A program made the translations under genes and the position numbers. A stretch of 64,000 bases of DNA from Silvania hatchlandensis (GTDB lineage Bacteria > Pseudomonadota > Gammaproteobacteria > Enterobacterales > Enterobacteriaceae): positions 310,001-374,000 of the forward strand of contig NZ_JAMGZK010000054.1 of assembly GCF_025564065.1 (NCBI RefSeq), given 5' to 3'. Positions 36,657-46,562 of this stretch are shown one piece after another. The notes beneath the pieces are model-generated. The model had not been told where the DNA came from. It saw only the letters and a list, made by a program, of their open reading frames with translations, and searched no databases. The first letter of the stretch is position 1. Each line of letters opens with the position of its first letter.

Positions 36657-38930
36657 TTACTGCGCGTCTTTCTTTTTACCTAACGTCGGTGTTTCATCGA
36701 AGAAGTTCCACGGTTTGAGCAGGGTATAGACCCATTCCGTTGGCATAATTGGCCACTCTTCTGCACGCGCCACGTGGGTTGTGCCGGTCGTCATCCACAC
36801 CACGTTATCCTGCTTATCCAGCGACTCATTATCCTTGCTGAACTGGCCCAGGCCGCTGTCGTGAATGGAGCGGTTCGGGAATTTCCCTTCCGGGTACATC
36901 TCGTTCGGATGGTAGCGGGTGACCCACAGCTGTTTATCCATAAAGCTCAGGCGGTGATAAATCCATTCGTCCGGGGCGAATTTCGCGCCGCTGGCAACCG
37001 GATGGGTGCCGCCTGCGTACGGGATAATCTGATAGGAGACCGGGTTGCCCATGCGGTTTTCTTTGCTGACGTTGCTCATCAGTCGAATGGTGCCCGGGTC
37101 AAACTTCTGCGCCGCCTGCTGCTCGGTGTCGATGTTGTACTGATTCACCTGCATGGTACTGGTGCGTGGGCCGCCTGCGGTATTGGGTTTCACTTCAGGA
37201 TCCATCGCCACCAGGCTGTTGCTGGTGCCGTCCACGTCCATATCCAGACGGAAGTTATAGATGTGCTGGTGGGTCGTGCCGACGATGTTGTGGTCGATCA
37301 GCGTGCCATATTTGGTATCGTCTTTGGCGCTCGGATCGTGCATGGTTTTCGCCATCACGCCTTTGACTGCCTCAATCCCGGTGGCACCGGCATTGATCCC
37401 GATGGTGCCGTTCTCGTGGAGCACCCAGTCAAAGATATAGTCGTAGTTACCGACGGTACTGATCCAGCGCACCACCAGCTCACGGCGCTCGGTGCTGACG
37501 TTCGGCTGATTCATCTCCTGATGCTTATACTCCGGCCCGGCGTAGCGTTCGAAAACGGCAATCGCCCGCGGGATGGTCATCGGCTGGCCGGTGTAATCCG
37601 GGATAATCTGATCCAGCATCACGGCGTTCGACGGCACGTCTTTGCCACGCACCAGCGGCGAGGTCAGGGTGCCCATCCCGTAGTCGCCGGAATCCAGATA
37701 GGCTTTAAAGTACCAGCCCACATCCGGGTCGCCGTAAGGCACGATCATGCCGCCCAGTGAGCCTTCGTACATCACCTGGCGTTTTTTACCGTTGTCGTTA
37801 AAGGTCAGGGTGGAGAGGATCGGCCCGACGCGGGAGTCGAGGCTCAGGTGGAAATCCCAGTTCTGCCAGTGGATCATGTTGCCGGTGATGGTGTAGTTCT
37901 TGCCTTCCGGCTCGGTAATCTCCAGCGGCTTATGCTCCACCGGGATGCGGTCGCGGCCATCATACGGGCGCGGGATCATCGGTACCGGCACCGCCTGACC
38001 CTCTTCAATTTTGACGATCTTCTTCTCAACCAGGTCGACCACCGCCACCAGGTTCTCAATCGGGTGCGCCCAGTAGTTGCCGTCGCCCACGTCCAGGTAG
38101 CTCACCACTTTCAGCAGCCGGTCTTCCTGCTTCAGGCCATCTTTACCGTCAAAGTAGCCGACGGTCAGCGGGGTAGTGATCACTTTGCTCGGATCGGCGA
38201 TACCGCGCTTTTTGACGATCTCGGCATACTCTTTGCTGCCGTTGATGATGCTCTGCACCGCCATAAAGTCGTCCAGCAGCACCATGCCGTGTGCGTCTTT
38301 GATCGGCTCCCAGTGCAGGATCTTCTTATCTTTCAGATCCACCAGCGCTTCGACAATGTATTTGCCGTCGAGCATGGTGATATTGGCCTGGCGCGGGGCA
38401 TCGACTGCAGTCCCGTTCAGCACAAAATCCCACACTTTGGCTTTATCTGGCTCGGCCAGCGCGATCTGGGTAAAGCGAGTGTTCGGTTTAAAGTCCGGCG
38501 AAGCCTTCACGATCTCGACGGCCTGTTTAATCTCATCGGCGCTTAACGCATTCAGCGGGTGCGGCGTCTTTTCTACCTGGAAGGTCTGATCGAGGCCGGA
38601 CTGGAAAACATCGTTGACGAAGGTTTCGGAGATCCACGCCTTTTTGTCTTTCATCACCACTGGCACCTGCAGGGTGAGCGGTTTGCCGTTGACGATGGCG
38701 GTTTTCGCGCCCGGCTTCACTTTGATAAAGGCCCCGTCTTTGCTGATGGTGTAAAGCTGGGCGTAATCGTCCCATTTTACGTCGGCACCAAATTCGGTCA
38801 GGGTTTTATCCATCTCGACCATATGCGCGGCACCACCGTGCGCCAGCGCCTGCGGCTGAGCAAAAAGAAGACCGGCGACGGCCAGCGCCAGCGCCGTTTT
38901 ACGTGGAGAAAGACTGGAGGAGCTTCCCAT
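36657..38930 (-). CDS. tynA: Periplasmic copper amine oxidase TynA
   Basis: Copper- and topaquinone-dependent oxidase that turns phenylethylamine or tyramine into the aldehyde, ammonia and hydrogen peroxide in the periplasm. The 757-residue precursor has a signal peptide ending AQPQALA before HGGAAHMVEMD, the N-terminal domain 1 found in E. coli, the topaquinone Tyr in VGNYDYIFDW, and the copper ligands in HQHIYNFRLDMDVDG plus a C-terminal His. Full length. Two FeaR-type sites stand about 100 bases upstream. The product is handled by FeaB. Confidence 0.96.
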   Translation of the reverse strand: MGSSSSLSPRKTALALAVAGLLFAQPQALAHGGAAHMVEMDKTLTEFGADVKWDDYAQLYTISKDGAFIKVKPGAKTAIVNGKPLTLQVPVVMKDKKAWISETFVNDVFQSGLDQTFQVEKTPHPLNALSADEIKQAVEIVKASPDFKPNTRFTQIALAEPDKAKVWDFVLNGTAVDAPRQANITMLDGKYIVEALVDLKDKKILHWEPIKDAHGMVLLDDFMAVQSIINGSKEYAEIVKKRGIADPSKVITTPLTVGYFDGKDGLKQEDRLLKVVSYLDVGDGNYWAHPIENLVAVVDLVEKKIVKIEEGQAVPVPMIPRPYDGRDRIPVEHKPLEITEPEGKNYTITGNMIHWQNWDFHLSLDSRVGPILSTLTFNDNGKKRQVMYEGSLGGMIVPYGDPDVGWYFKAYLDSGDYGMGTLTSPLVRGKDVPSNAVMLDQIIPDYTGQPMTIPRAIAVFERYAGPEYKHQEMNQPNVSTERRELVVRWISTVGNYDYIFDWVLHENGTIGINAGATGIEAVKGVMAKTMHDPSAKDDTKYGTLIDHNIVGTTHQHIYNFRLDMDVDGTSNSLVAMDPEVKPNTAGGPRTSTMQVNQYNIDTEQQAAQKFDPGTIRLMSNVSKENRMGNPVSYQIIPYAGGTHPVASGAKFAPDEWIYHRLSFMDKQLWVTRYHPNEMYPEGKFPNRSIHDSGLGQFSKDNESLDKQDNVVWMTTGTTHVARAEEWPIMPTEWVYTLLKPWNFFDETPTLGKKKDAQ

Positions 38931-39026
38931 GATTAACCTCTGTTGTTTGTGTTGTTATCCACTCAGGACCGCTGTTCTGCGCGCGGTTTATTCATTGCCA
39001 ACATAGCAATATCGCGGTGTGCACCG

Positions 39027-39064
39027 TTTGCCTGCGTTTGCCAGATGATTTGTCAGATGTGCCA
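39027..39064 (-). promoter_or_regulatory. FeaR-type sites before tynA
   Basis: On the minus strand TGGCA-N8-AAA at 39064-39049, with a second TGGCA 21 bases downstream (39043) whose AAA is shifted by one base. The same 21-base tandem arrangement as before feaB. Confidence 0.6.
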
Positions 39065-39067
39065 GAA

Positions 39068-39096
39068 GCCGGGTAACGCGCGCGGCGCTACCCGGC
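39068..39096 (-). terminator. Hairpin downstream of paaZ (REP-like)
   Basis: Arms GCCGGGTA and TACCCGGC around a 13-base GC-rich loop. It could terminate paaZ or be a REP unit; no long T tract follows. Confidence 0.5.
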
Positions 39097-39106
39097 AAAA
39101 GAGGGA

Positions 39107-41152
39107 TCAGGAATCAAAATCTCCGCGCTGACGTGAAACAAGGGTCAGGATGGAGTACAGCGCGACCGGCTGCTGGTGCTGGTTGAAAATCTCAACCGAC
39201 CACTCCACCACGCCGGTCGGTTTCTCTTCCGGGGTGCGCTGTTTTTTCAGCGTTTTGCGCTTACAGGTGAGGCGCACCTGGATGGTATCGCCCGGCTTCA
39301 CCGGCTCGATAAAGCGCAGGTTCTCCATCCCGTAGTTGGCGATCACCGGCCCAACGCCCGCATCGACAAACAGCCCGGCGGCGGCAGAAATCAGGAAGTA
39401 ACCGTGGACCACGCGTTCGCCGAAAATGGATTCTGCCGCGCCAATCTTATCCATGTGGGCATAGAAATGATCTCCGCTCAGGCAGGCAAAGTTGACGATG
39501 TCGGTTTCAGTCAGGGTGCGGCGCGGGGTCAGCAGGCTGTCACCCGGCTGCAGTTCCTCGAAGTGTTTGCGGAACGGATGGACCCGGTCTTCCTGCACCT
39601 GAGCACCGCGCACCCACTGCTGGCTGATGGCGGCCAGCATGCTCGGGCTGCCCTGAATGGCCGTGCGCTGCAGGTAGTGTTTTACCGCGCGCAGGCCGCC
39701 GAGCTCTTCGCCACCGCCCGCGCGACCCGGACCGCCGTGTACCAGCTGCGGCAGCGGGGAACCGTGGCCGGTAGACTCTTTCGCCGACTCTTCATTGAGG
39801 ATCTGAATACGGCCGTGAGCACGTGCCGCGCCAGCAATAAACTGACGCGCCAGACGCAGATCCGCGGTCACCAGCGTCCCGGCCAGGCTGCCGCCACCGG
39901 CGCGCGCCAACGCCATGGCGTGTTCGCGGGTCTGATAGGGCATTAACGTTGCGACCGGGCCAAAGGCCTCGGTGGCATGCACGGCAGGGGTTTCATCCGG
40001 CTGCGGGCAGAACAGCAGCGTCGGTGGGAAGAAGGCACCCGCCGCGTTCATGTCGGCTTTACCGCCCAATAGGGTCTGACAGCCTGCAGCCACCAGCGCA
40101 TCCACTTTCTCCTGCACGTCAGCGCGCTGTTCCGCGTTGACCAGCGATCCCATTTTGATCCCTTCCTGGGCCGGATCGCCAAATGGCACTTTGTTTAACC
40201 GGGCGATCAGCGCCTGGCTGACCGCTTCAACCTGCGCCTGCGGCACGATAATGCGACGGATGGCGGTGCATTTTTGCCCGGCCTTCGCCGTCATCTCACG
40301 CACCACTTCGCGGATAAACAGCGCAAACTCCGGCTGCTCCGGCGTGACGTCGTCGCCCAGCACGCAGCAGTTGAGGGAATCCGCTTCCATGGTAAACGGA
40401 ATCGATTTGGCGACGATATTCGGGTGGATGCGCAGCATCTGTCCGGTCACCGCCGAGCCGGTAAAGGTCACCACGTCCTGGCTGTCCAGTTGGTCGAGGA
40501 GATCCCCGGCACCGCCGCAGATCAGGCTAATCGCCCCGTCCGGCACCAGCCCGCTGTCGACAATGGCTTTCACCATCGCCTGAGTCACCTGCGCGGTGGC
40601 GGTGGCCGGTTTGATGATTGCTGGCATTCCCGCCAGCCAGGTCGGGGCCAGTTTTTCCAGCATCCCCCAGCAGGGGAAGTTAAAGGCGTTAATGTGCACC
40701 GCCACGCCGGATTTTGAGGTCATTACGTGACGTGCGGCAAACCCGCCTTCTTTCGACAGAGGGATCAGTTCATCTTCCGGCCACAGGGTGTCGTCCGGCA
40801 GCTCGCGGCTGCCGAGGCTGGCAAAGGTAAACAGCGTCCCGATACCGCCTTCGATATCCACCCAGCTGTCGGCGCGGGTCGCACCGGTTTGTGCCGACAG
40901 GGCATAGAACACCTCTTTGTGGCTCAGCAGGTGTTTCGCCACCGCTTTGAGCATTGCGGCGCGTTCGATAAAGGTCATGGCATGAAGGGCTTCACCGCCT
41001 GTCTCAATGGCGTAGCGACGCGCGGCGGCCATATCCAGCCCTTCGCTGGTGACGCTCCAGAGGGCTTCGCCGTTGATGGCGTGCGAAATACTGCGCTCAC
41101 GGCCCCGGCCAGACTGCCAGGCGCCGGACAAGAAGCTGGCTAACTGCTGCAT
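39107..41152 (-). CDS. paaZ: Bifunctional oxepin-CoA hydrolase / aldehyde dehydrogenase PaaZ
   Basis: Ring-opening enzyme of the phenylacetate pathway: the C-terminal MaoC-like hydratase domain hydrolyses oxepin-CoA and the N-terminal aldehyde dehydrogenase oxidises the reactive aldehyde to 3-oxo-5,6-dehydrosuberyl-CoA with NADP. The 681 residues show the catalytic Cys in [11 protein letters not shown] and Glu in TMEADSLNC (ALDH, 1-520) and the hydratase block [20 protein letters not shown] (about 565-680). The ATG at 41152 with GGAGAAAG is chosen; it matches E. coli length. Divergent from paaA. Confidence 0.96.
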   Translation of the reverse strand: MQQLASFLSGAWQSGRGRERSISHAINGEALWSVTSEGLDMAAARRYAIETGGEALHAMTFIERAAMLKAVAKHLLSHKEVFYALSAQTGATRADSWVDIEGGIGTLFTFASLGSRELPDDTLWPEDELIPLSKEGGFAARHVMTSKSGVAVHINAFNFPCWGMLEKLAPTWLAGMPAIIKPATATAQVTQAMVKAIVDSGLVPDGAISLICGGAGDLLDQLDSQDVVTFTGSAVTGQMLRIHPNIVAKSIPFTMEADSLNCCVLGDDVTPEQPEFALFIREVVREMTAKAGQKCTAIRRIIVPQAQVEAVSQALIARLNKVPFGDPAQEGIKMGSLVNAEQRADVQEKVDALVAAGCQTLLGGKADMNAAGAFFPPTLLFCPQPDETPAVHATEAFGPVATLMPYQTREHAMALARAGGGSLAGTLVTADLRLARQFIAGAARAHGRIQILNEESAKESTGHGSPLPQLVHGGPGRAGGGEELGGLRAVKHYLQRTAIQGSPSMLAAISQQWVRGAQVQEDRVHPFRKHFEELQPGDSLLTPRRTLTETDIVNFACLSGDHFYAHMDKIGAAESIFGERVVHGYFLISAAAGLFVDAGVGPVIANYGMENLRFIEPVKPGDTIQVRLTCKRKTLKKQRTPEEKPTGVVEWSVEIFNQHQQPVALYSILTLVSRQRGDFDS

Positions 41153-41193
41153 GTTCTTTCTCCAGGTGGTTCGTGATTTCACTATAGATAGTT

Positions 41194-41206
41194 TGATTCT
41201 GAATCA
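41194..41206. promoter_or_regulatory. PaaX-type palindrome before paaZ
   Basis: TGATTC-T-GAATCA, the two PaaX half-site cores nearly abutting, 41 bases upstream of the paaZ start. Spacing differs from the pairs before paaA and paaX, so function is less certain. Confidence 0.45.
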
Positions 41207-41306
41207 TAAAATGCAAGGAATGTTTTAATGAAATGTTAATGATGTGATCTGACCTGACTATTCCCGCGCGTCACCGCCCGCCACAGAGGCCGCTCTACAA
41301 AAGGCT

Positions 41307-41322
41307 TGCGAGCCACATCACA
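41307..41322. promoter_or_regulatory. CRP-like site in the paaZ-paaA gap
   Basis: TGCGA-N6-TCACA, nine of ten matches to the CRP core. Catabolite control by CRP is known for the E. coli paa promoters. Confidence 0.5.
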
Positions 41323-41382
41323 AAATAAACAAACAATCCTTGGGGTTATATTTAACCTTTGTGTAACTTTTAAGAAACGAAG

Positions 41383-41427
41383 TGATTCATCATTGAGTTC
41401 AAATTACTAGTTAAACGAATCATAAGG
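41383..41427 (+). promoter_or_regulatory. PaaX operator before paaA
   Basis: TGATTC at 41383 and GAATCA at 41417 as an inverted pair with 28 bases between. The right half on the minus strand reads TTATGATTCGT, close to the known PaaX box core. It lies 14-50 bases before the paaA start. PaaX is released by phenylacetyl-CoA. Confidence 0.65.
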
Positions 41428-41435
41428 GTGATGAC

Positions 41436-42365
41436 GTGACGGAAGAACAACGCTTTGAGCAGCGCATCGCGCAAGAGACAGCCATCGAGCCGCAGGACTG
41501 GATGCCAGAGGCCTATCGTAAAACGCTGATCCGCCAGATTGGCCAGCACGCACATTCCGAGATTGTCGGCATGCTGCCGGAAGGCAACTGGATTGCTCGC
41601 GCCCCGACGCTGCGCCGCAAGGCCATTCTGCTGGCCAAGGTGCAGGACGAAGCGGGCCACGGTCTGTATCTCTACAGCGCGGCGGAAACGCTGGGCTGCG
41701 CCCGGGAAGACATCTACCAGAAGATGCTCGACGGCAAGATGAAATACTCCTCGATCTTCAACTACCCGACCCTGAGCTGGGCCGATATCGGCGTGATTGG
41801 CTGGCTGGTGGATGGCGCGGCCATCGTCAACCAGGTGGCGCTGTGCCGCACCTCTTATGGTCCGTATGCCCGCGCAATGGTGAAAATCTGTAAAGAAGAG
41901 AGCTTCCACCAGCGTCAGGGCTTTGAAGCCTGCATGGCGCTGGCGGCGGGCAACGACGCCCAGCGGCAGATGCTGCAGGATGCGATCAACCGCTTCTGGT
42001 GGCCGGCGCTGATGATGTTCGGGCCCAACGACGACAACTCGCCGAACAGCGCCCGCAGCCTGGCGTGGAAAATCAAACGTTTTGGCAATGACGAGCTGCG
42101 TCAGCGCTTTGTCGACAACACCGTCTCTCAGGTCGAAATGTTGGGGATGACGGTGCCGGATGCGGATCTGCATTTCGATGCTGAAAGCGGCCACTACCGC
42201 TTTGGCGAGATCAACTGGCAGGAGTTTGACGAGGTGATCAACGGACGCGGTGTCTGTAATCACGAACGCCTGGCCGCCAAGAATAAAGCCTGGGAAGAGG
42301 GGACGTGGGTGCGTGAAGCCGCCCTGGCGCACGCAGAGAAACAACACGCCCGCAATGTCGCGTAA
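41436..42365 (+). CDS. paaA: Phenylacetyl-CoA 1,2-epoxidase, subunit A (catalytic)
   Basis: Catalytic subunit of the multicomponent epoxidase PaaABCE, with a carboxylate-bridged di-iron centre that inserts oxygen into the ring of phenylacetyl-CoA. The 309 residues keep ferritin-like motifs: [12 protein letters not shown] (E-x2-H) and [12 protein letters not shown] (E-x2-H), the iron ligands. Starts at GTG ([11 protein letters not shown]). First gene of the paaABCDEFGHIJK operon, preceded by a PaaX-type site. Confidence 0.96.
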   Translation: MTEEQRFEQRIAQETAIEPQDWMPEAYRKTLIRQIGQHAHSEIVGMLPEGNWIARAPTLRRKAILLAKVQDEAGHGLYLYSAAETLGCAREDIYQKMLDGKMKYSSIFNYPTLSWADIGVIGWLVDGAAIVNQVALCRTSYGPYARAMVKICKEESFHQRQGFEACMALAAGNDAQRQMLQDAINRFWWPALMMFGPNDDNSPNSARSLAWKIKRFGNDELRQRFVDNTVSQVEMLGMTVPDADLHFDAESGHYRFGEINWQEFDEVINGRGVCNHERLAAKNKAWEEGTWVREAALAHAEKQHARNVA

Positions 42366-42376
42366 GAGGAATCAAG

Positions 42377-42664
42377 ATGAGCAAAACATACTGGCCGTTA
42401 TATGAAGTGTTTGTCCGCAGCAAACAGGGGTTATCCCACCGTCACGTAGGCAGCCTGCATGCCGCCGACGACCGCATGGCGCTGGAAAACGCGCGCGATG
42501 CCTACACCCGTCGCAGTGAAGGCTGTTCAATCTGGGTGGTGAAGGCGAGCGAAATCATCGCCTCCCAGCCGGAAGAGCGCGGCGAGTTTTTCGACCCGGC
42601 GGACAGCAAGGTCTACCGCCATCCGACCTTCTACACCATCCCTGATGGCATCGAGCACATGTGA
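42377..42664 (+). CDS. paaB: Phenylacetyl-CoA epoxidase subunit B
   Basis: Small 95-residue subunit that bridges PaaAC heterodimers in the complex; no catalytic residues. Conserved WPLYEVFVRSKQGLSHRHVG start. Lies 11 bases after paaA. Confidence 0.95.
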   Translation: MSKTYWPLYEVFVRSKQGLSHRHVGSLHAADDRMALENARDAYTRRSEGCSIWVVKASEIIASQPEERGEFFDPADSKVYRHPTFYTIPDGIEHM

Positions 42665-42672
42665 GGTCGGAA

Positions 42673-43419
42673 ATGAAAACGTTAACGGCTTATGTTCTGC
42701 GACTCGGTGATAACGGCCTGGTGCTGTCCCAGCGTCTGGGGGCGTGGTGCGGCCACGCGCCAGAGCTGGAGATCGACCTGGCGCTGGCCAATATCGGCCT
42801 CGACCTGCTGGGTCAGGCGCGCAATTTCTTAACCTACGCCGCCGAGCTGGAAGGCACCGGTGACGAAGACACGCTGGCCTTTCAGCGCGACGAACGCCAG
42901 TTCAGCAACCTGTTGCTGGTGGAGCAGCCCAACGGCAACTTCGCTGACACCATTGCCCGCCAGTACTTTATGGATGCCTGGCACCTGGCGCTGTACACCC
43001 GCCTGACCCGCAGCCGCGATCCGCAGCTGGCCGCCATCGCCGCCAAGTCGCTGAAAGAGGTGCGCTACCACCTGCGCTTCAGCCGCGGTTGGCTGGAGCG
43101 TCTGGGCAACGGCACCGAGGTTTCCGGGCAAAAAATGCAGCAGGCGGTCAACGACCTGTGGCGCTTTACCGCCGAGCTGTTCGAGGCCGACGAGGTAGAC
43201 CTGGCGCTGATTGCCGAAGGCATCGCCGTCGATCCGCGCAGCCTGCGTGAAGAGTGGGAAGCCGAAGTCCTGAGCGGACTCAGCGCAGCCACCCTGAGCG
43301 TGCCGCAAGAGTCTGCCTACCGCAGCGGCGGCCGTAAAGGACTGCACACCGAACATCTGGGACCGATGCTGGCGGAGATGCAATATCTGCAGCGCGTCAA
43401 CCCCGGTCAGCAGTGGTAA
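42673..43419 (+). CDS. paaC: Phenylacetyl-CoA epoxidase subunit C (structural)
   Basis: Ferritin-like structural subunit that pairs with PaaA but lacks a full set of iron ligands in the family. The 248 residues include ELEIDLALANIGLDLLGQAR and LKEVRYHLRFSRGW. The ATG at 42673 with GAGG upstream matches E. coli; an in-frame ATG at 42661 lies within the end of paaB. Confidence 0.95.
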   Translation: MKTLTAYVLRLGDNGLVLSQRLGAWCGHAPELEIDLALANIGLDLLGQARNFLTYAAELEGTGDEDTLAFQRDERQFSNLLLVEQPNGNFADTIARQYFMDAWHLALYTRLTRSRDPQLAAIAAKSLKEVRYHLRFSRGWLERLGNGTEVSGQKMQQAVNDLWRFTAELFEADEVDLALIAEGIAVDPRSLREEWEAEVLSGLSAATLSVPQESAYRSGGRKGLHTEHLGPMLAEMQYLQRVNPGQQW

Positions 43420-43433
43420 CGCAGGAGAACGCC

Positions 43434-43931
43434 ATGCAACGTTTCGCCGACATCGCCCCCGCAGAAATCCCGCAGATCTGGTCGCTGTTAAGCCAGATCC
43501 CGGACCCGGAAATACCGGTGCTGACCATTACCGACTTAGGCATGGTGCGCAGCGTAGCGTCGCAGGGCGACGGCTGGGCCATCGGCTTTACGCCGACCTA
43601 TTCCGGCTGCCCGGCGACCGACCATCTGATGGGCGCGATCCGCGACACGTTGAGCGCGCACGGCTTCGCCCCGGTGCATATCGCCATCCAGCTCGATCCG
43701 GCCTGGACCACCGACTGGATGACCCCGGACGCGCGGGAACGCCTGCGCCAGTACGGCATCAGTCCACCCGCCGGACACAGCTGCCACGCGCATCTGCCCG
43801 CCGAGGTGACCTGTCCGCGCTGCGCCAGCACCCGTACCACGATGATCAGTGAATTTGGTTCCACGGCCTGCAAAGCGCTGTATCGCTGCGACAGTTGCCG
43901 TGAACCCTTCGATTATTTCAAATGTATTTGA
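43434..43931 (+). CDS. paaD: PaaD, epoxidase maturation protein
   Basis: Protein of the MIP18/DUF59 iron-sulfur assembly family, needed for active PaaABCE, presumably by maturing the Fe-S or di-iron centre. N-terminal DPEIPVLTITDLGMV motif with TYSGCPATDHL, and a C-terminal zinc-ribbon-like part with CPRC and CDSC pairs. 165 residues from the ATG at 43434, which has AGGAG upstream. Confidence 0.94.
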   Translation: MQRFADIAPAEIPQIWSLLSQIPDPEIPVLTITDLGMVRSVASQGDGWAIGFTPTYSGCPATDHLMGAIRDTLSAHGFAPVHIAIQLDPAWTTDWMTPDARERLRQYGISPPAGHSCHAHLPAEVTCPRCASTRTTMISEFGSTACKALYRCDSCREPFDYFKCI

Positions 43932-43938
43932 GGTCGCC

Positions 43939-45009
43939 ATGACAACGTTTCATTCATTAACGGTGGCAAAAGTCGAACCCGAAACCCGCGATGCGGTGAC
44001 CATTACTTTCGCGGTTCCGCAGGCGTTGCAGGAGGCGTATCGCTTCCGCCCGGGTCAGCACCTGACGCTGAAGGCCCGCCTTGCGGGCGAAGAGCTGCGC
44101 CGCTGCTACTCCATTTGCCGCAGCGTTCAGCCGGGCGAGATCAGCGTTGCGGTCAAAGCCATCGACGGCGGGCGCTTCTCGCGCTATGCCCGGGATGAGA
44201 TCAAACAGGGGATGGCGCTGGAGGTGATGGTGCCGCAGGGCCATTTTGGCTACCAGCCGCAGGCCGAGCGGGAAGGCTGCTACCTGGCGATCGCCGCTGG
44301 CTCCGGGATCACCCCGATGCTGGCGATCATCTCCAGCACCCTGAAAACCGAAGCCAACAGCCACTTCACCCTGATTTACGGCAACCGCAGCAGCCAGAGC
44401 ATGATGTTCCGCGGGGCGCTTGCCGACCTGAAAGACCACTATCCGACACGCCTGCAGGTGATCCACATCTTCAGCCAGGAGACGCTGGACAGCGAGCTGC
44501 TGCACGGACGGATCGACGGTGAAAAATTACAGGCGCTGGCGCGTCAGCTGGTCGATTTTAGCCAGTTTGACGAAGCCTTTATCTGCGGCCCGGCGGCGAT
44601 GATGGACGACGCCGAGCTGACGCTGAAAGCGCTGGGCATGCCGGAGAAATCGCTGCACCTTGAGCGCTTTAACACCCCGGGTACTACGGTGAAACGGGCG
44701 CATACGGTGCAGGCCGACGGGCAAAAAGTGACGGTGCGCCAGGACGGGCGCGACCGGGAAATCACCCTGACCGCCGACGACGAAAGCATTCTCGACGCCG
44801 CCTTGCGTCAGGGGGCCGATCTGCCGTACGCCTGCAAAGGCGGCGTCTGCGCCACCTGCAAATGCAAAGTGCTGCGCGGCAAAGTGGAGATGGTCACCAA
44901 CTACAGCCTCGAGCCGGACGAAGTGGCCGCAGGTTATGTCCTGAGCTGCCAGTCATTGCCGCTGACGGCGGACGTGGTGGTGGACTTTGATGCAAAGGGG
45001 ATGGCATGA
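43939..45009 (+). CDS. paaE: Phenylacetyl-CoA epoxidase reductase subunit PaaE
   Basis: Electron-transfer subunit passing electrons from NADPH through FAD and a [2Fe-2S] cluster to PaaA. N-terminal ferredoxin-reductase FAD domain (RCYSICRS), NADP domain ([14 protein letters not shown], then [13 protein letters not shown]), and C-terminal plant-type ferredoxin with [13 protein letters not shown] and a later CQS (Cys ligands). 356 residues. The ATG at 43939 follows GAGG; an earlier frame start lies inside paaD. Confidence 0.96.
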   Translation: MTTFHSLTVAKVEPETRDAVTITFAVPQALQEAYRFRPGQHLTLKARLAGEELRRCYSICRSVQPGEISVAVKAIDGGRFSRYARDEIKQGMALEVMVPQGHFGYQPQAEREGCYLAIAAGSGITPMLAIISSTLKTEANSHFTLIYGNRSSQSMMFRGALADLKDHYPTRLQVIHIFSQETLDSELLHGRIDGEKLQALARQLVDFSQFDEAFICGPAAMMDDAELTLKALGMPEKSLHLERFNTPGTTVKRAHTVQADGQKVTVRQDGRDREITLTADDESILDAALRQGADLPYACKGGVCATCKCKVLRGKVEMVTNYSLEPDEVAAGYVLSCQSLPLTADVVVDFDAKGMA

Positions 45010-45773
45010 GCGAATTAATCGTTACCCGTCACGGGCGGGTACTGCAACTGACGCTACATCGTCCGGCGGCCCGTAACGCGCTGAACAATGCCTTGCTGAG
45101 CGAGCTGGCCACCACCCTTGAAGCCGCCGCAGCCGACAGTGACATCTCGGTATGTGTGATCACCGGCAGCGAGCGCTTTTTTGCCGCCGGGGCTGACCTG
45201 AATGAGATGGCGGACAAAGACCTGCCCGCCACCCTCAACGATGTGCGTCCGCAGCTGTGGGCGCGGATCAACGCTTTCAGCAAACCGCTGATTGCCGCCG
45301 TCAACGGCTACGCGCTGGGTGCCGGGTGTGAACTGGTGCTGCTGTGCGATGTGGTGGTAGCGGGGGATAACGCCCGCTTCGGCCTGCCGGAGATCACCTT
45401 AGGCATTATGCCGGGCGCGGGCGGTACCCAGCGTCTGATCCGCTGCGTTGGCAAATCGCTGGCCAGCAAAATGGTGCTGACCGGGGAGAGCATTACCGCC
45501 CGCCAGGCGCTGGCGGCCGGGCTGGTGAGCGACATCTACCCGCAGGATCTGATGCTGGAATATGCCCTGCAGCAGGCCGAGGTGATGGCACGCCACTCAC
45601 CGCTGGCGCTGCAGGCGGCGAAGCAGGCGTTACGCCAGTCGCAGGAGATGGCCCTGCAGGCTGGTCTGGCCCAGGAGCGTCAGCTGTTTACGCTGCTCTC
45701 GGCGACCGAGGATCGTCGGGAAGGTATCAGTGCCTTCCTGCAAAAACGCACCCCTGAATTCAAAGGACGCTAA
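45006..45773 (+). CDS. paaF: 2,3-dehydroadipyl-CoA hydratase PaaF
   Basis: Crotonase-family enoyl-CoA hydratase adding water to 2,3-dehydroadipyl-CoA. 255 residues, with the oxyanion-hole block [11 protein letters not shown] and [15 protein letters not shown], and catalytic Glu residues in [16 protein letters not shown]. Overlaps paaE by four bases (ATGA), implying translational coupling. Confidence 0.95.
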   Translation: MSELIVTRHGRVLQLTLHRPAARNALNNALLSELATTLEAAAADSDISVCVITGSERFFAAGADLNEMADKDLPATLNDVRPQLWARINAFSKPLIAAVNGYALGAGCELVLLCDVVVAGDNARFGLPEITLGIMPGAGGTQRLIRCVGKSLASKMVLTGESITARQALAAGLVSDIYPQDLMLEYALQQAEVMARHSPLALQAAKQALRQSQEMALQAGLAQERQLFTLLSATEDRREGISAFLQKRTPEFKGR

Positions 45774-45775
45774 CC

Positions 45776-46561
45776 ATGGATTTCATTCTGAGTCACGTTG
45801 AGCAGGGCGTAATGACGATTACCCTGAACCGCCCGGAGCGTCTCAACAGCTTTAATGAGGAGATGCACCAGCAGCTGGCGGCGTGCCTGACCCAGGCGGA
45901 GCGCGACGACGCCGTGCGCTGTCTGCTGGTCACCGGAGCTGGACGCGGCTTTTGCGCCGGACAGGATCTGAATGACCGTAACGTCGATCCCAACAGCCCC
46001 GCGCCGGATCTGGGCATGTCGGTTGAGAAATTTTACAACCCGCTGGTGCGCCGTCTGGCAAAACTGCCGAAGCCGGTGATCTGCGCGGTGAACGGCGTCG
46101 CCGCCGGGGCTGGGGCAACGCTGGCGCTGGGTTGCGATATCGTGATCGCTGCCCGCTCGGTGAATTTTGTAATGGCCTTCAGCAAGCTGGGACTGGTGCC
46201 GGATTCTGGCGGCACCTGGCTACTGCCACGCCTGACGGGTCGCGCCCGGGCGATGGGCCTGGCCCTGCTGGGCGAGAAAATCAGCGCCGAGCAGGCGCAG
46301 GCCTGGGGGATGATCTGGCAGGTGGTGGATGACGGCGAGCTGGCCGCCACCGCCCAGCAGCTGGCGGTGCATCTGGCCGCGCAGCCGACCTTTGGCCTGG
46401 GGTTGATTAAGCAGGCGATCAACGCCGCCGAAACCAATACCCTGGATGCCCAGCTGGATCTGGAGCGCGATTACCAGCGCCTGGCCGGACGCAGCGCCGA
46501 CTATCGCGAAGGCGTCAGCGCATTCCTCAACAAGCGCGCGCCGCAGTTTACGGGGAAATAA
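45776..46561 (+). CDS. paaG: 1,2-epoxyphenylacetyl-CoA isomerase PaaG
   Basis: Crotonase-family isomerase turning the ring epoxide into oxepin-CoA, and also shifting a double bond later in the pathway. 261 residues with GRGFCAGQDLNDRNVD (oxyanion hole) and GVAAGAGATLALGCD, followed by catalytic Asp region SKLGLVPDSGGTW. Two bases after paaF. Confidence 0.95.
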   Translation: MDFILSHVEQGVMTITLNRPERLNSFNEEMHQQLAACLTQAERDDAVRCLLVTGAGRGFCAGQDLNDRNVDPNSPAPDLGMSVEKFYNPLVRRLAKLPKPVICAVNGVAAGAGATLALGCDIVIAARSVNFVMAFSKLGLVPDSGGTWLLPRLTGRARAMGLALLGEKISAEQAQAWGMIWQVVDDGELAATAQQLAVHLAAQPTFGLGLIKQAINAAETNTLDAQLDLERDYQRLAGRSADYREGVSAFLNKRAPQFTGK

Positions 46562-46562
46562 G

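Noticed and set aside
36774-38936. Several long plus-strand frames over tynA
   Set aside because: Shadow frames of an intact copper amine oxidase gene.
41370-42347. A 325-codon antisense frame over paaA
   Set aside because: paaA is certain and the antisense translation has no recognisable domain or ribosome site.
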